DNA from: Cycas panzhihuaensis
Taxonomy: Eukaryota; Cycadophyta
NCBI GenBank assembly: GCA_023213395.1
Contig: CM041465.1
Coordinates: 71,431,741 to 71,495,740 of the forward strand
Reading direction: 5' to 3'
Length of the DNA: 64,000 nucleotides
The notes beneath the pieces were generated by a model. That model saw only the letters and a program-made list of their open reading frames with translations. It ran no database searches and was not told where the DNA came from. How positions within the stretch are numbered: position 1 is the stretch's first letter; every line of letters begins with the position of its first letter. Shown piece by piece: positions 35,338 through 48,062 of the stretch. Position numbers and translations under genes: made by a program.

Positions 35338-35574
35338 TTGGAAGTTGATAATAGAGACTTAGAGGATATAAGTTATGACTTTGAACCAATGAGTGTATAC
35401 CAAACACCATCATTTGAAGATAACATAGTTGACAAAGGTAAAGCTATTATAGAAGAATCATACTCTCCACCTTTAGTTGATAAAGGTAAAACAATGGTAG
35501 AAGGACCATCTTCCCCAAGTGCATCAATATCCTTCTTACAAAATGATCATTTTAATGAGCAAGATGAGAACTAG
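35338..35574 (+). pseudogene. Copia I integrase-RT linker, copy 1
   Basis: Open 78-codon stretch, acidic and Ser/Pro-rich, as usual between integrase and RT in copia polyproteins. It contains a short internal repeat: DKGKAIIEESYSPPLV followed by DKGKTMVEGPSSPS. It is identical in copy 2 (47216-47452). Confidence 0.5.
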
Positions 35575-35699
35575 GAAATTAAGGAAACAAAGACCTCATC
35601 TCTAATTCAAGTATCTTGTAAATCCCATTAGCTTAATAAGGATATATGATTATATGAGGTGGGAAAAACTAGCACTCAAAGTTCCCATAGAGTAAGGAT

Positions 35700-36183
35700 A
35701 TAGGAATCATTATATACTGAGTTTGAACTAGCAAACTGCACCTTACTCTTAATGAAGAGCGCCTCTTATATAAGAAATTTATAAAACATATAATTTAGAG
35801 AAATGCAATGAGCGAAGAATACCAATCTCTTATAAAAGTAGTACATGGAAGCTCATTGATCTACCACTTGTGAAAGGTAATTCAAAATAAATAGGTATTT
35901 AAAAACAAATACAAATTAGATAACACCCTTGAAAAATACAAGGCAAGGCTGGTAGCTAAAGGATTCGCACAAAGGAAAGACATCAACTACACTAAAGTCT
36001 TTGCACTTATAACTAAGTAGCATACAATTAGAACTCTTATGGCCTTGGCTACTCAACATGGTTGGAAAATCTACTAGCTTGATATTAAGATCATATTTCT
36101 CAATAGAGATCTTGAAGAAGAAATTTACATGGCTCAACTAGAAGGATACGAGATTAAAGGTCAAGAGCATAAGGTTTATAAAC
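35700..36183 (+). pseudogene. Copia I RT N-terminal fragment, copy 1
   Basis: YKARLVAKGFAQRKDINYTK, then LMALATQHGWKIY, stop, LDIKIIFLNRDLEEEIYMAQ match the start of copia RT (ARLVAKGF.Q..GIDY...; W.....QLDVK.AFLNG.L.E.IYM.QP.G). The stop at 36075-36077 (TAG) sits where Gln (CAG) is expected. The fragment stops at 36183, where a second, related sequence begins. The overlapping minus frame 35916-36137 is a shadow. Confidence 0.75.
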
Positions 36184-38718
36184 TCAAAATAAATAAGTAT
36201 TTAAAAACAAATATAAACTAGACAACACCCTTGAAAAATACAAGGCAAGGCTGGTAGATAAAGGAATTACACAAAGGAAAGGCATCAACTACACTGAAGT
36301 CTTTTCACCTACTCAACAGGGTCGTAAAATCCACTAGACTGATATTAAGATCACATTTCTCAATGGGGATCTTGAAAAAGATCACATTTCTCAATGAGAA
36401 TTTAAGCATGATGTTGAACTAAAATCTAAGAAGCCAATTAAAATCCTTCGCTATGATAATGTAGGTGAATACACATCTAGATAATTCATCCAATTTTACA
36501 AGGATAATGACATTAAATGATAGCTTTTTTCCACTTATACATTTCAACAAAATACAATTATTAAGCATATAAATTAGACTTTGGTTATTAAAGACAATTC
36601 CATGCTTAAAACTTAAGCCCTTAATATAACTACTTACCTTATAAATCAAAGTCCAACTAAAGTTGGTTTAAATATTACTCTTAAGGATGCTTAGCCAAGT
36701 CAAAAGCCCATGGTCTTATATTTGTATACCTTCATTTGTATAATATATATGCTTATATCAAAAGAATAAAGAAAGAAGCTAATTAATAAAATTAAGAAAT
36801 ATATTTTTCTTGGTTACCAACCTGCTTATAAAGCATTCAAGCTTTATGATCCTACTACTAAGCAAATGTTTATATCTTAGGATGCTATCTTTTTATAAGA
36901 AAACTAAGACTTAGATATGACTTAAATTTTATTCTTTAATGAATAATCTATAAAAGCTCTTTCTCCTCCCATGTTACTCAAAATGTTCATGTTCATGTAA
37001 TACAATTACCTCCTTCAATGTCATATGCACCTGGTACTTCATCTGATCCTCTTGCCTCTACTTCAACATCCATAACAACAAGTCCTATAAAAAATATTCA
37101 AGAAGAGGTCACTTTAAAGTTGCTACCTAAATAGTACTTGTAGATGATCTCTTCTGCTCCATCATTACCATAACAAACTAAGAGATAATCTAAATACATG
37201 TCATCCACCAACTCTGCCTTAATGGCAGAAGTGTTATTACCTCTTAAACTTACCACTTTTGAAAAATGTATTGCAAATCAAAAGTTGTAAGTAATTATGA
37301 ATGAGAAAATAGATTTTATTTTGTAAAATGACACTTGAGAGCTAGTTTATCTACTTGAAGGTAAGAAACCTATTGATTATAGATGGATTTACAAAATAAA
37401 ATTTCATGTAGATGGCTCCATTCAATGCCATAGGGAACATTTAGTTACCAATGGTTTCAAATAAATTGAGGGCATTGATTATACATACACATTTGTCTAT
37501 GTTTCTAGCATGACCACTTCCAAGCTTATCTTGGTTTTAATAGCTTAATTCAATTGGCCTATCTTTAAAATGGATGTAAGAAGTGCCTTCTTAAATGACA
37601 ACTTATAGGAGGAAGTATACTTAAATAAATCTCACGGTTATGTTATTCATAGAAAAGAACATCTAGTTTATAAATTAAAAGAGGTTCTCTATGACCTTAA
37701 ATAATCACCTTAAACTTGGTATATGAAAATAGATGAATATATTTAGAAGCATAGAATTATATATCATCTTTGGATTTAAATTTGTATATCAAAATTTAAG
37801 ATAATTTGATCATACTATATATTAATGATTTGTTGATAACAGGCAGTGACATAGGGTGGATTTCATACCTCTAAAGAGAATTAAATAATAACTTTGAGAT
37901 GACTAACCTCAGGTTGCTTTATCAATTCTTGGTATGGAACTTTGGAAATAACTAGGCCATGTCTTCCTTTTAAAGTCTAAATATATAAAAGAGATTCTTC
38001 ATAAGTTTATAATAAAGGAATGAAAGTCATCACCAGCTCCTATAGATACTAGATTAAAATTGGACATTGATGAGCATGGTAAACCTATGGATCCTACTTT
38101 GTATAAGCAGCTTATGGGAAAACTAATTTACCTCATACATACTCGACCTACTATTTCATATGTTGTTGGGATCTACTCATGGTTTATGACTTAACCTAAG
38201 ATTTTACATTGAAAAGTAGCTATGCAAATTCTGAGATATCTTCAAGGTTTACTGTAGTTTGGACTTTATTATCACTAGGTGGGCAATCCTTTGTTGGTAG
38301 GTTACATAGATTCTAATTGGGCTAGATATAAAGATAGACATAGATCAGTATTAAGATACTGTTTTAACCTGGGTTCTGCCTCTATTTCCTAGAGTTATAA
38401 AAAGTAACAAAATATCACCTTATCCTCCAATAAAGAAGAGTATAAAATGGTAATTAGTATGGCTATTAAGGCTATTTAGATTACAATCAAAGTATTCTCA
38501 AATCAACTAAGAATTCCATGTTCCATGTGAGAATAAAGCATATCAAAGATCACCATCACTTCATCAAGGAGCATGTTTAGAATGGTGAGATAGATTTGCT
38601 TTATGTGACTAATAAATAAATTACAGATATCTTTACTAAAGCACTTTCTTATGACAAATTTGAATGGTTTTGACTTGGCCACAATATTAGAATTAATGAG
38701 TTCATCATTAAGGGATGG
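36184..38718 (+). pseudogene. Copia element II pol relic (chimeric, joined to I), copy 1
   Basis: Starts with a second copy of the RT N-terminus (YKARLVDKGITQRKGINYTE at about 36240; again TAG for Gln at 36335-36337). It then jumps into integrase (KPIKILRYDNVGEYTSR at 36432; KKYIFLGYQPAYKAFKLYDP at 36798) and runs on through the RT start (YRWIYKIKFHVDGSIQ at 37379), RT core and RNase H (MDPTLYKQLMGKLIYLIHTR at 38089; SSNKEEYKMVISMAIKAI near 38430). In the SW.SKKQ motif, Trp and Gln are both stops (38390-38392, 38405-38407). The minus frames 36419-36649 and 38503-38745 are shadows. Confidence 0.72.
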
Positions 38719-39170
38719 TGATAGAAGAATTAATATTGACTTCATTAATCTATTTTAATCATCTTATAAATATAATCTATATTTATAACATTAGAATGAT
38801 ATTAATATGCTAGTATATTGAAGGGTATTAGTCTCATATTTATGTTATGTTACAACATGAGGTTATGAGCCTAATGGGGTCTTTTTTTTTACACCTCATT
38901 ATAATGCTTTTGTAAAGTTGGTCATATAAGGTTCCAAAGGATTAACCTTTCATACTTTTAAAAGCCTCTCTTATAACTATAAAATAAATGTACATGTAAG
39001 GCATAATATTGATGTAATATAATCTTATATGTGTGATTAATAAAATGTTTTGGTTATTGGAGAATTAACAAATTTAATCTCACTATATTATCTTTTATTT
39101 AAATATTATATGAATGTTGTGTTATTGTTCTGTGAGATTTGAACCTAGGTTGGAGTTAGGATGGATATTG
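38719..39170 (+). repeat. Probable 3' LTR of copia II and flank, copy 1
   Basis: Begins TGATAGAAGAATTAATATTG directly after AAGGGATGG, a short purine run after the RNase H end. The right end is not certain. No partner LTR is in the window. No gene is seen. Confidence 0.4.
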
Positions 39171-42100
39171 AGGTGACCCTTGATGATCTACCTCTTATTG
39201 ATAATAATTTTTATAACATTTTGAATAAATATTTGTTGAATCGAATTCCTAATTTGATGATTTCCTTATCAATATAGTACATATTTATATTGGTACGAAT
39301 GAAAGGATGTGTCTTGCTATTAATACACATCACCCTATATTAATATGCTTTATTTATTAATTAGGATCATGACAAGCTCTTCTTACTTGAATATGCTTTG
39401 TCCTTAAAGCATTAGAGATGTAATCTTGTAACTGAGTGTATTTATCTAGAATTAAAGTAGGTTTCCATAAGGCATCTTCTACTGGAAGTTGCTACCATTT
39501 AATAAGATATTCTCAAATAGATCTGGATCTTAGTTGTTAGTCTCATACTTCAAGGATAGATTCAAGAATTAAGAGGACTATACCTTCTTCATTTAACATT
39601 GGAAGTTTAACCTATACTAGAATTCCTATCCCTACTTGCTATTTTAAACAAGACACATGAAAAACATTATGAATACAAGAATTAGCAAGTTGTTTAAGAG
39701 TATAGGTGACTTCTCCCACTTTTTTGCTTATGTGAAATGGTCCATAAAATCGGGATTAAATTTTTCTTTCTTTTTTTATTATTATTTTAAACATGTTTAT
39801 TTATATGGTTGTAAGTCAACTTGTTGTTTAATTCTATTTTAGGCATTAAAAAGATGCTCTATTAATAGTAATTATATACTTTGATTCTTAAAAATAATCA
39901 TCAACTCCAAAACACATGAGTTTAAATAAGCCCAATCTTGTAATGAAGTAGGTTCATAACCGTATAAGGCTTGAGAAAGAGTCATTTTAATGGACTTATG
40001 ATAAGTAGTGTTATACCATCCTTCAACTAAATGTAACCATTTATCCCAATTACTTGGTTTCTTTACAATGAAGCTATGAAGGTAATTTTCTAAATATTTA
40101 TTGACAACTTTAGTTTGACCATCTATTTGAGGATGGTAACTGGTACTCATGTTTAGAGTAGTGCCTAATCGTTTAAACAATTCTTGCCAGAAATTTCTTT
40201 GAAATTTGGGGTCTCTATTAATAATAATTTTTGGTAACTCATGGAGGTTATAAATTTCTTTCATGAATATTAAGGCAATTTGATGAGCTTTTAAATCACT
40301 TTAAATAGCCATAAAATGAGCATATTTAGTCAAATGATCTACCACTCCATAAATACAATCTACGTTATTTAATTTAAGTAACCCTATTATAAAATTGATA
40401 CTTATACTTTTCCACTTTACATGTGAAATTGGTAAAGGTTATAATAGTCCTGGTAGAAGATTATTTTCATATTTTGTAGTTTGGTAAACTTCACATTCAT
40501 TGATAAACTTCTAGATTTCATTTTGTATCCCTTTCCAAAAGAAAGATTTCCTTATTAGGCGGTAAGTCTTATAAAATCCAATATGGCATGCCATGGGTAC
40601 TATATGCTCTTCTTTTAGAATCTGTTATTTAAATTTTGATTTTTCTTCTAAATAAATTTATCCCTTGTACCATAATATATCATTTTTCCATTCAAATTTC
40701 TCTTGAGGATTCTTTTAAATTTCATTAATTAATTGGCCTATAATACCATCCTTAGCATATTCTGCTCTTACATCATCTAACAAACTAGGATTGATCATAG
40801 TGATAACTTGGAGATGGATTTTTTCATCTTGATGTGATAGAGTGTCGGCTATAGTATTTGTTTTCCCCTTTTAATACTATATTTTAAAATCATAGGTTTG
40901 TAATTTAGCAACCTATTTTTGTTGTTCAGATGATAATTCTTATTATTTTAAAAAGTATTGTAGGTTATTATGATCTATCTTTACTAGAAAATTACTTCCC
41001 AACAAGTATTATTGCCATTTATGTAGGGCATACATAATAGATAACATCTCTTTATCATACATAGATTTAAGTTTTTTCCACTCATTTAATTATCCACTTT
41101 CAAAAGCAATAGGCCTACTATCTTGCATTAGGACATCTCCAATGCCTATTCATAAAGCATTGCATTCTATGGTAAAGGTTTTTGAAAAATCAGGAGTTAC
41201 TAATAAGGGTAAAGCTGTTATAATTATTTTGAGGTTTTCAAAACATGATTGAGTTGAGTTATTCTATGCAAAGGACCCCTTTTTGAGCAAATTGGTAAGG
41301 CTATTAATAATATATACATATTTCTTAATAAATCACTGATAATATCCAGTAAGTCCTAAAAATCCTCTCAACATTTTTATTGTATGTGGAACAGGCCATT
41401 CTATTATTAGTTTTATTTTTTTTAGGTTAGCTCTAACTCCATATTTGGAAATAATATGTCTCAAATAATCTATTTATTATTTATCGAAGCTACATTTAGA
41501 TCTTTTTGTGAAAAATTTTGTTCTCGTAACATGTCGAGGATTTTGTCTATGTGGTTGAGGTGATCTTTCCAATTTTTACTATAAATAAGTATTTCATCAA
41601 AAAATACTAATACAAATTTCCTTGGGAAGGGTGGAAATATTTTATTCATCATTGCTTAGAAAGTAGCAAGTACATTACATAATCCGAATGGCATCACCTT
41701 GAATTCATAATGCCCTTCGTATGTACGAAATGTCATTTTATGTATATCTTCATCTCTTATCTTAATCTAATAATAACCTGATATAAGATCTAATTTTGTG
41801 AAATACTAAGCCCCATGTAATTCATCGAGTAATTCATCCATCCTTGGAATGGGAAATTTATTTTTAATGGTAATTTTGTTAAGGGTGTTATAATCAACAT
41901 ACATTCTAAAGGAACCATATTTTTTTCTTACCAAGACCACTGGAGCAACAAAGGGACTTTTACTTGGCGTAATTGCTCTAAGATCTAATAATTCATGGAT
42001 TATTCATTTAATTTCATTCTTATTCTTAGAAGGATGATGATATGGTTTTATTATGGTAGGGTTTATATTTTTTTCCAATTTAATTATATGCTCCATACCA

Positions 42101-42321
42101 CGATTAAGTGGTAATGTAGCTAGAAGTTCTTAGAATATGATGTCATGTTTATCTATTAATTTTTGTACTTGATCATCTATCACTTCTTGCTTGTTACTTT
42201 CCATTTAAAATGAAAATAATTGAATTACATATCCTAGATATCCTTTACGAATAAATTTATTCATCTGATATGAAGTCACTTGTTGAGGATCAAGGGTTAA
42301 CATTCCTTATAACATGATATT
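39171..42321 (-). pseudogene. Truncated gypsy element C, copy 1 (3' LTR, integrase, RNase H, part of RT)
   Basis: The part of element C caught in the duplication. 3' LTR at 39171-39369, integrase open at 39872-40264 (130 codons), RT open piece at 41470-41652. Compared with copy 2 the integrase has lost one codon (INRDP against ISNRDP) but stays in frame. It ends abruptly at the duplication junction within RT-protease linker sequence, with no gag or 5' LTR. The 39657-39842 plus frame is a shadow. Confidence 0.85.
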
Positions 42322-42430
42322 CTAAAGTTCTTCTTTTTTCCTCTAAAATTCTACTCACAAGCTTCAAAATAAAAGAGGTTAATATATAAAGGTTATTTAT
42401 GTAGATTAATTAAGTGACCTTAAGGTATAT

Positions 42431-42682
42431 TGTTAGCATTAGTCTCTTAGTAAAATGTGTTTTATATGTATTTGGATATAATTTTGGGTTTATATTATTA
42501 GATGAAAAAATCAAAACCCTAATGCTTACCCTCAATAATAAAAGGTGAAATCTCAAGGAATGAGTCATTATTCATTCTCAGCTCTAAGCTTTGCTCTCAT
42601 AGCTTGTTTTTATCTCTTCTTCATTCTCTATTGCCATTGTGTATATGTAAGTGATTTATTCCCTAGATCCATCATTCCTTCA
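42431..42682 (+). repeat. 5' LTR of copia element I, copy 2
   Basis: 252 bp, TGTTAGC...CCTTCA, followed by a better preserved PBS at 42683-42697 (TGCAGTATTAGAGCT), close to the Met-tRNA-type site. The plus frame 42545-42733 crosses the LTR and is not a gene. Confidence 0.55.
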
Positions 42683-44585
42683 TGCAGTATTAGAGCTAGA
42701 AGAGGATTTATTCACTCAATTCCACTAGCATGAAGTCATTTTGTCTCTCCTTCATCTTTAATGTGAAGTATTAAAAATGTATTTTTTTGTCATGCAAAGT
42801 TTGTATTTCATTTATATCATATTTCAGTATCCTTAATTTATTTACAGGTGTGTTGAGGATTAAAATTGTTAGCCAGAAGAAGGTTTTTTAGCTTTAGGCT
42901 CCAAAAAAATATAGTTTTTTATCAATCTTTGTAACTAATTTTAAATTTTATTAAGGGAAATTCTATTCATTTTTTATTATAAATTAATTGTTAGTTATAA
43001 AATTTATGTTGTAAAGCTATAGGAAAAATTTTTAGCTACTTGTAGATAGCAAAAAATAACCAAAACCATTTGGAAAAAGGTTGTTCAACCCTACGAGAGA
43101 TAAAAAATTAAAGTTGTCCATTTTTACTAAAAATTTATAGGGAAGGACACCCAAGTAAGACAAAAAATTTTGTCTTCTACACCATCTCCAAATTCTACCT
43201 CGATCAACCTAGAAAACTACAAATTTAGATGGTCCTAATATAACTACTTTTTAAGAAATTTTCTTAAAAATTTTAATGCAAGTCAAAATTTCTTAAGAGA
43301 TTTAGTAGAACTAGCCTTAATAAATCTAAAAATTTAAGTTATATCAAATTTGATACATCAGAGAGAGAGATTTCTTTAAATTTTAGATTTCTACTAAGGA
43401 AAGTTTCATAGGAATTTCAGCAAGTTTTAGGTTATTTCTATTTATTTTCAAAAGTTTTGCCATAAGACTTTTTGACTCATCACAATGAGATCTATCATCT
43501 AGGAGAGTGAAGTTTTGAGCCAAAATATTTTGGCTAATTTATATGGTTGCATGGCCATATAGAAGTTTCTGATAGAAGATTCAAATTCCTCTCACTTTTT
43601 CTAATACTTTCCTTTTTGGTCAAAATTTAAGTTTAGAAGTAAATTTTTAAGTTTTTTATTTTTTCCCTTTTCTTAATAAAAGAGAAGGGGTTTTTGAAAT
43701 AGTAAAAGTAAAAAAACTCATTGTAATAGTAAAACACCTAGATCATAGTAAAATCTGATATTTATACTTAGCATATTTGTATATTTATTTATGTACATAT
43801 ATATTGATAAACAAAAGTAACATAAAGGAGACATAAAAACATGCATTAACATATTAGCGATTCATTTTAGTAACATAAACATAAACATACTTACATATTC
43901 TCTAAAATAAACATATTACGTTCAATTTATACTGTAGTTCTTGACTTATGCACATACTCACCTTGGTTAAAATAGACTATAGTTGGTCGAAGTCTAGGCC
44001 CTAAGGGAGATATAAGTTTTATACTAGATCTGGTCTTAATTGGAATATTGGTAGAATGATAGGTTAGCCATACCTATGGGTTCCCTTTAGGGATTATCCT
44101 AGTAACCAGTTGGGAGAACTAAAACCTTAATACAAGATTAAAATTAATCCATTCTAATATCTGTTATAGCTGTGGGATATGTATATATCATTTGACTCTT
44201 TAGAATAGGTATATAGCTGCTCAATGGTGAACTGGACGAGGAGTAAGAGTACTTGGGCTCCACTATAACTTAGATTTCATCACCAAACACAAAGTAGTAT
44301 CACGAATAAAGCCCCTAATAGTATATTAGAAGCCATAGGCATCAAAACTTCACCTACATTTAGACATAAGTTAGAGGTTAGTAGCATGACACATCACCAC
44401 TCTTTGATAGCTCTATATTAGGCCTCATTCTTATATCATTGCTTATAGTTATTTTTTATAATTATTAAAAATATTTAATTATTACTTGCCTCATCATAAT
44501 ATTCATTTCTATATCCTTACTATACTAGGTGTACTAGTAATGTATGTTAGTGGCATGTACTTCTCTCATCTCTTCTACTTCTTTA
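42683..44585 (+). other. Leader of copia element I, copy 2, no gene
   Basis: Same content as 30810-32715. Small differences include AAAGTAGTATCAC where copy 1 has AGGTGCGAGTATCAC (about 44290). Confidence 0.4.
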
Positions 44586-47160
44586 TCATTACCATGTCAT
44601 CTCAATTTAAGTAGATTATCAACTGCATATTAAAAGACAAAGAAAATTGGGATTTGTGGTACATTGAAGTTAAAAATATTATAAAGTATGAAGGCCTTTA
44701 AAGAGCCCACTTACAGCCTATAACCATCATATCTACAATAGCTACAACACCTACTTCTAGTGGAATTACTATAATAGCCCCTATAGATGCCACAACCAAA
44801 CTACAATGGGAGATATATGATAAAAAGATTCATGGAGGAATTTTATCGGTTACTGATCACTCTTTGTATAACTTAGTTGGCGAAGAGCAATATGATATAA
44901 CCTGAAAGGTCCTTGAAGTTCTCAAGAAGTACTTTTATACTAAGTTAGACTTAGAATTTGTTCATCTTATTCTAAAAATAAACAAATTAAAAATGTAGAA
45001 GGGATGAGATCATGAGACAATAAATATCCTTCAACTAATAAAATAGGCAATTGACAAAGATTTTAAGACCTAATGGATCACTTGGTTATTTTTGATCTAA
45101 TCATATCTACATATCCCTGATTATAAAAACTTTCTTGAAAATCTTTAATCTAGTGGAACATTGAAGACACTCAACTTCAAAGAACTTATTCAGAAGTTTA
45201 TAGAATTTGGAAAGATCTTTGATACCAACTTTGTAGCCTCTAACAGTCTACTAGATGTAACCTTTTAAGATGGAAGAAAAAGCTTTCTACATAAAGAATC
45301 AAGGTCCCTCTTGTAGTAGAGGAAATATTTGAGCAATAGGAAGAGGAAGAAACATGGTAAATCATCCATAATATCAACCAAACTATCAATCATAATCTCG
45401 ATAGTCTCAAGGCTAAGGGCCACCTCAATAAAAACTAAGATAGTTAAGCCAAACTAGTACCTCTTCATGGACTCGTAATCAACTATTATATGTGATTGAT
45501 ATAACTATAAAGGGAACTTTGTAAAAGACTATAGAACTGCTACTTATAAGTTGGTCAAGTTCAAACCAAAACATGGAGCTCACAATGTTGGAGAAACTTG
45601 TGAAGAATCATTTAGTGGTGTGGGTTTTGCTCAAGCTCACTTTTAAAGAATTGAGGAATTTTCAATATCAAATACCATTGACCAACCATAGAGATACTTT
45701 GAAGCTCAATGTGGATATATCACCTGTGAATTACCTTCACCAATACCAAGCCTTATTAGAATTACAAATAGTGTTACTTCAATCGATGGAGAGTAGATCA
45801 TGGACACAAGAGCAACTCAACATATGATGTGTAATTGTAGTCTATATCAAACATTTGAGTTAAATATTCAAGGAGTTATTCACATGGCTAACAAATCACG
45901 ATAATCTATTGAAGGAATTTATAACATTCACCTGAGACTCCCATGCTTAAGAGATTTTACATTGGTTGATGTCCTATACATATCCAATCTCAAATAAAAT
46001 CTAATCTTATACACACTTATCTCTTATGGATTTAATCTAAGTGTAATTACAAATGACTTGACTCTCCATATCATTCACCCTCTAATTAATTAAGTGGTTT
46101 TAACTAGACATCTCACTAGTAAACTCTTTTGACTAAATAACTCTCCATCTTCTTAAGCCCATTGTGTATAAAGCCCTTGTGATGATGATGAATTTATATT
46201 TAATACCATCCTAACCCACCCAACATTGTTACCAAAATCTCTTTAGCATACTTGCATGAGCCATGTTCATATTGATAGACTTAGAGATCTTTGTAACACT
46301 CTTCCAGGTCTTCCAACATTCTCCTCTAAGCCCTTCAAATGCAAAGCTTGTATCATTACCAAATCTCATCGATAACCCTTTCCTAAAAGTCAGTGGAAAT
46401 TAAGCCATCTATTACAATTAATAAGCTCTAATCTATGTAGACTAAAGCCTATTCCTTTATTAAAGGTAAAGTTATATTACATCTTTTTCATTGATGATTT
46501 CACTAGGAAAGTATGGGTAGCTTTCCTATACAAAAAAGATGAAGTCTTTGGTGTATTCAAAGAATTCAAAGGCTGCACTAAAAAAGAGTCAAGTTATCAA
46601 CTCAAATATCTTTGAATTGATAACAATGGCAAATATACTTTACATGAGTTTAAAAACTACCTTCGAGACAATGGCATTAAACATCAAACAACAATAGAAG
46701 GTAACCCACAACAAAATAGAGTTATCAAGTGCATGAATAGGATAATCATGAACATGGCTTGAGCTATATTAGTATACAAAAATGTACTTGCCTACCTATG
46801 GGCCAAATCTAACTAGACAACTATTTATTGTATTAATATTATTAGCCCATTAAAGGAAGGATAATCATCTAATAAAAAGTGGTTAGGACAAGCCCCTATT
46901 ATTCACTACTTTAAAATATTTGTCTTTACATTCTATGCTTATATTCTAGTTGTAGATTGAAATAAACTCCAACCGAGGACACTTAAAGGCATCTTTGTTA
47001 GATACCCTATGGACAAGAAAAGGCATAAGGTCTTTATACTTTTATAATGAAAAATCATCATTACTAGAGATGTCATTTTTGTAGAGATAGAGGATTAGTT
47101 GCTTAGATTGGACTCCAAAATACCCTCATACCACTACAATGATATTATCAAGTATGATGC
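44586..47160 (+). pseudogene. Copia I gag, protease and integrase relic, copy 2
   Basis: Base-by-base counterpart of 32716-35290, with the same decayed motifs (DTRATQHM; FFIDDFTRKVW; NPQQNRVIKCMNR). At about 46572 copy 2 carries extra bases (CTAAAAAAGAGTCAAG against CTAAAAGTCAAG), a small in-frame insertion. Most other differences are single-base. Confidence 0.75.
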
Positions 47161-47215
47161 TTAAATTCTAAAATCTGGGAGGGGGGGGAGGAAGACACAT
47201 AAATTACTCTAAATA

Positions 47216-48062
47216 TTGGAAGTTGATAATAGAGACTTAGAGGATATAAGTTATGACTTTGAACCAATGAGTGTATACCAAACACCATCATTTGAAGATA
47301 ACATAGTTGACAAAGGTAAAGCTATTATAGAAGAATCATACTCTCCACCTTTAGTTGATAAAGGTAAAACAATGGTAGAAGGACCATCTTCCCCAAGTGC
47401 ATCAATATCCTTCTTACAAAATGATCATTTTAATGAGCAAGATGAGAACTAGGAAATTAAGGAAACAAAGACCTCATCTCTAATTCAAGTATCTTGTAAA
47501 TCCCATTAGCTTAATAAGGATATATGATTATATGAGGTGGGAAAAACTAGCACTCAAAGTTCCCATAGAGTAAGGATATAGGAATCATTATATACTGAGT
47601 TTGAACTAGCAAACTGCACCTTACTCTTAATGAAGAGCGCCTCTTATATAAGAAATTTATAAAACATATAATTTAGAGAAATGCAATGAACGAAGAATAC
47701 CAATCTCTTATAAAAAGTAGTACATGGAAGCTCATTGATCTACCACTTGACAGAAAGGTAATTCAAAATAAATAGGTATTTAAAAACAAATACAAATTAG
47801 ATAACACCCTTGAAAAATACAAGGCAAGGCTGGTAGCTAAAGGATTCGCACAAAGGAAAGACATCAACTACACTAAAGTCTTTGCACTTATAACTAAGTA
47901 GCATACAATTAGAACTCTTATGGCCTTGGCTACTCAACATGGTTGGAAAATCTACTAGCTTGATATTAAGATCATATTTCTCAATAGAGATCTTGAAGAA
48001 GAAATTTACATGGCTCAACTAGAAGGATACGAGATTAAAGGTCAAGAGCATAAGGTTTATAA
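47216..48062 (+). pseudogene. Copia I linker and RT N-terminal fragment, copy 2
   Basis: Same as 35338-36183. The linker open frame (47216-47452) is identical to copy 1. The RT piece keeps the same TAG in place of Gln in the IY-LDIK motif. The minus frame 47797-48018 is a shadow. Confidence 0.75.

Larger units (their letters stand above)
30450..42321. repeat. Tandem segmental duplication, copy 1 (about 11.87 kb)
   Basis: The block starting CTAAAGTTCTTC at 30450 reappears in the same orientation at 42322 and remains alignable base by base to 54201. At the junction the end of the unit (GATATTCT) meets its own start. The only overlap at the breakpoints is about 2 bp (CT). More than 30 differences were seen, mostly 1-6 nt, many of them indels. 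The breakpoints fall inside element B's LTR and inside gypsy C pol, not at element ends, so transposition did not create it. Confidence 0.93.
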
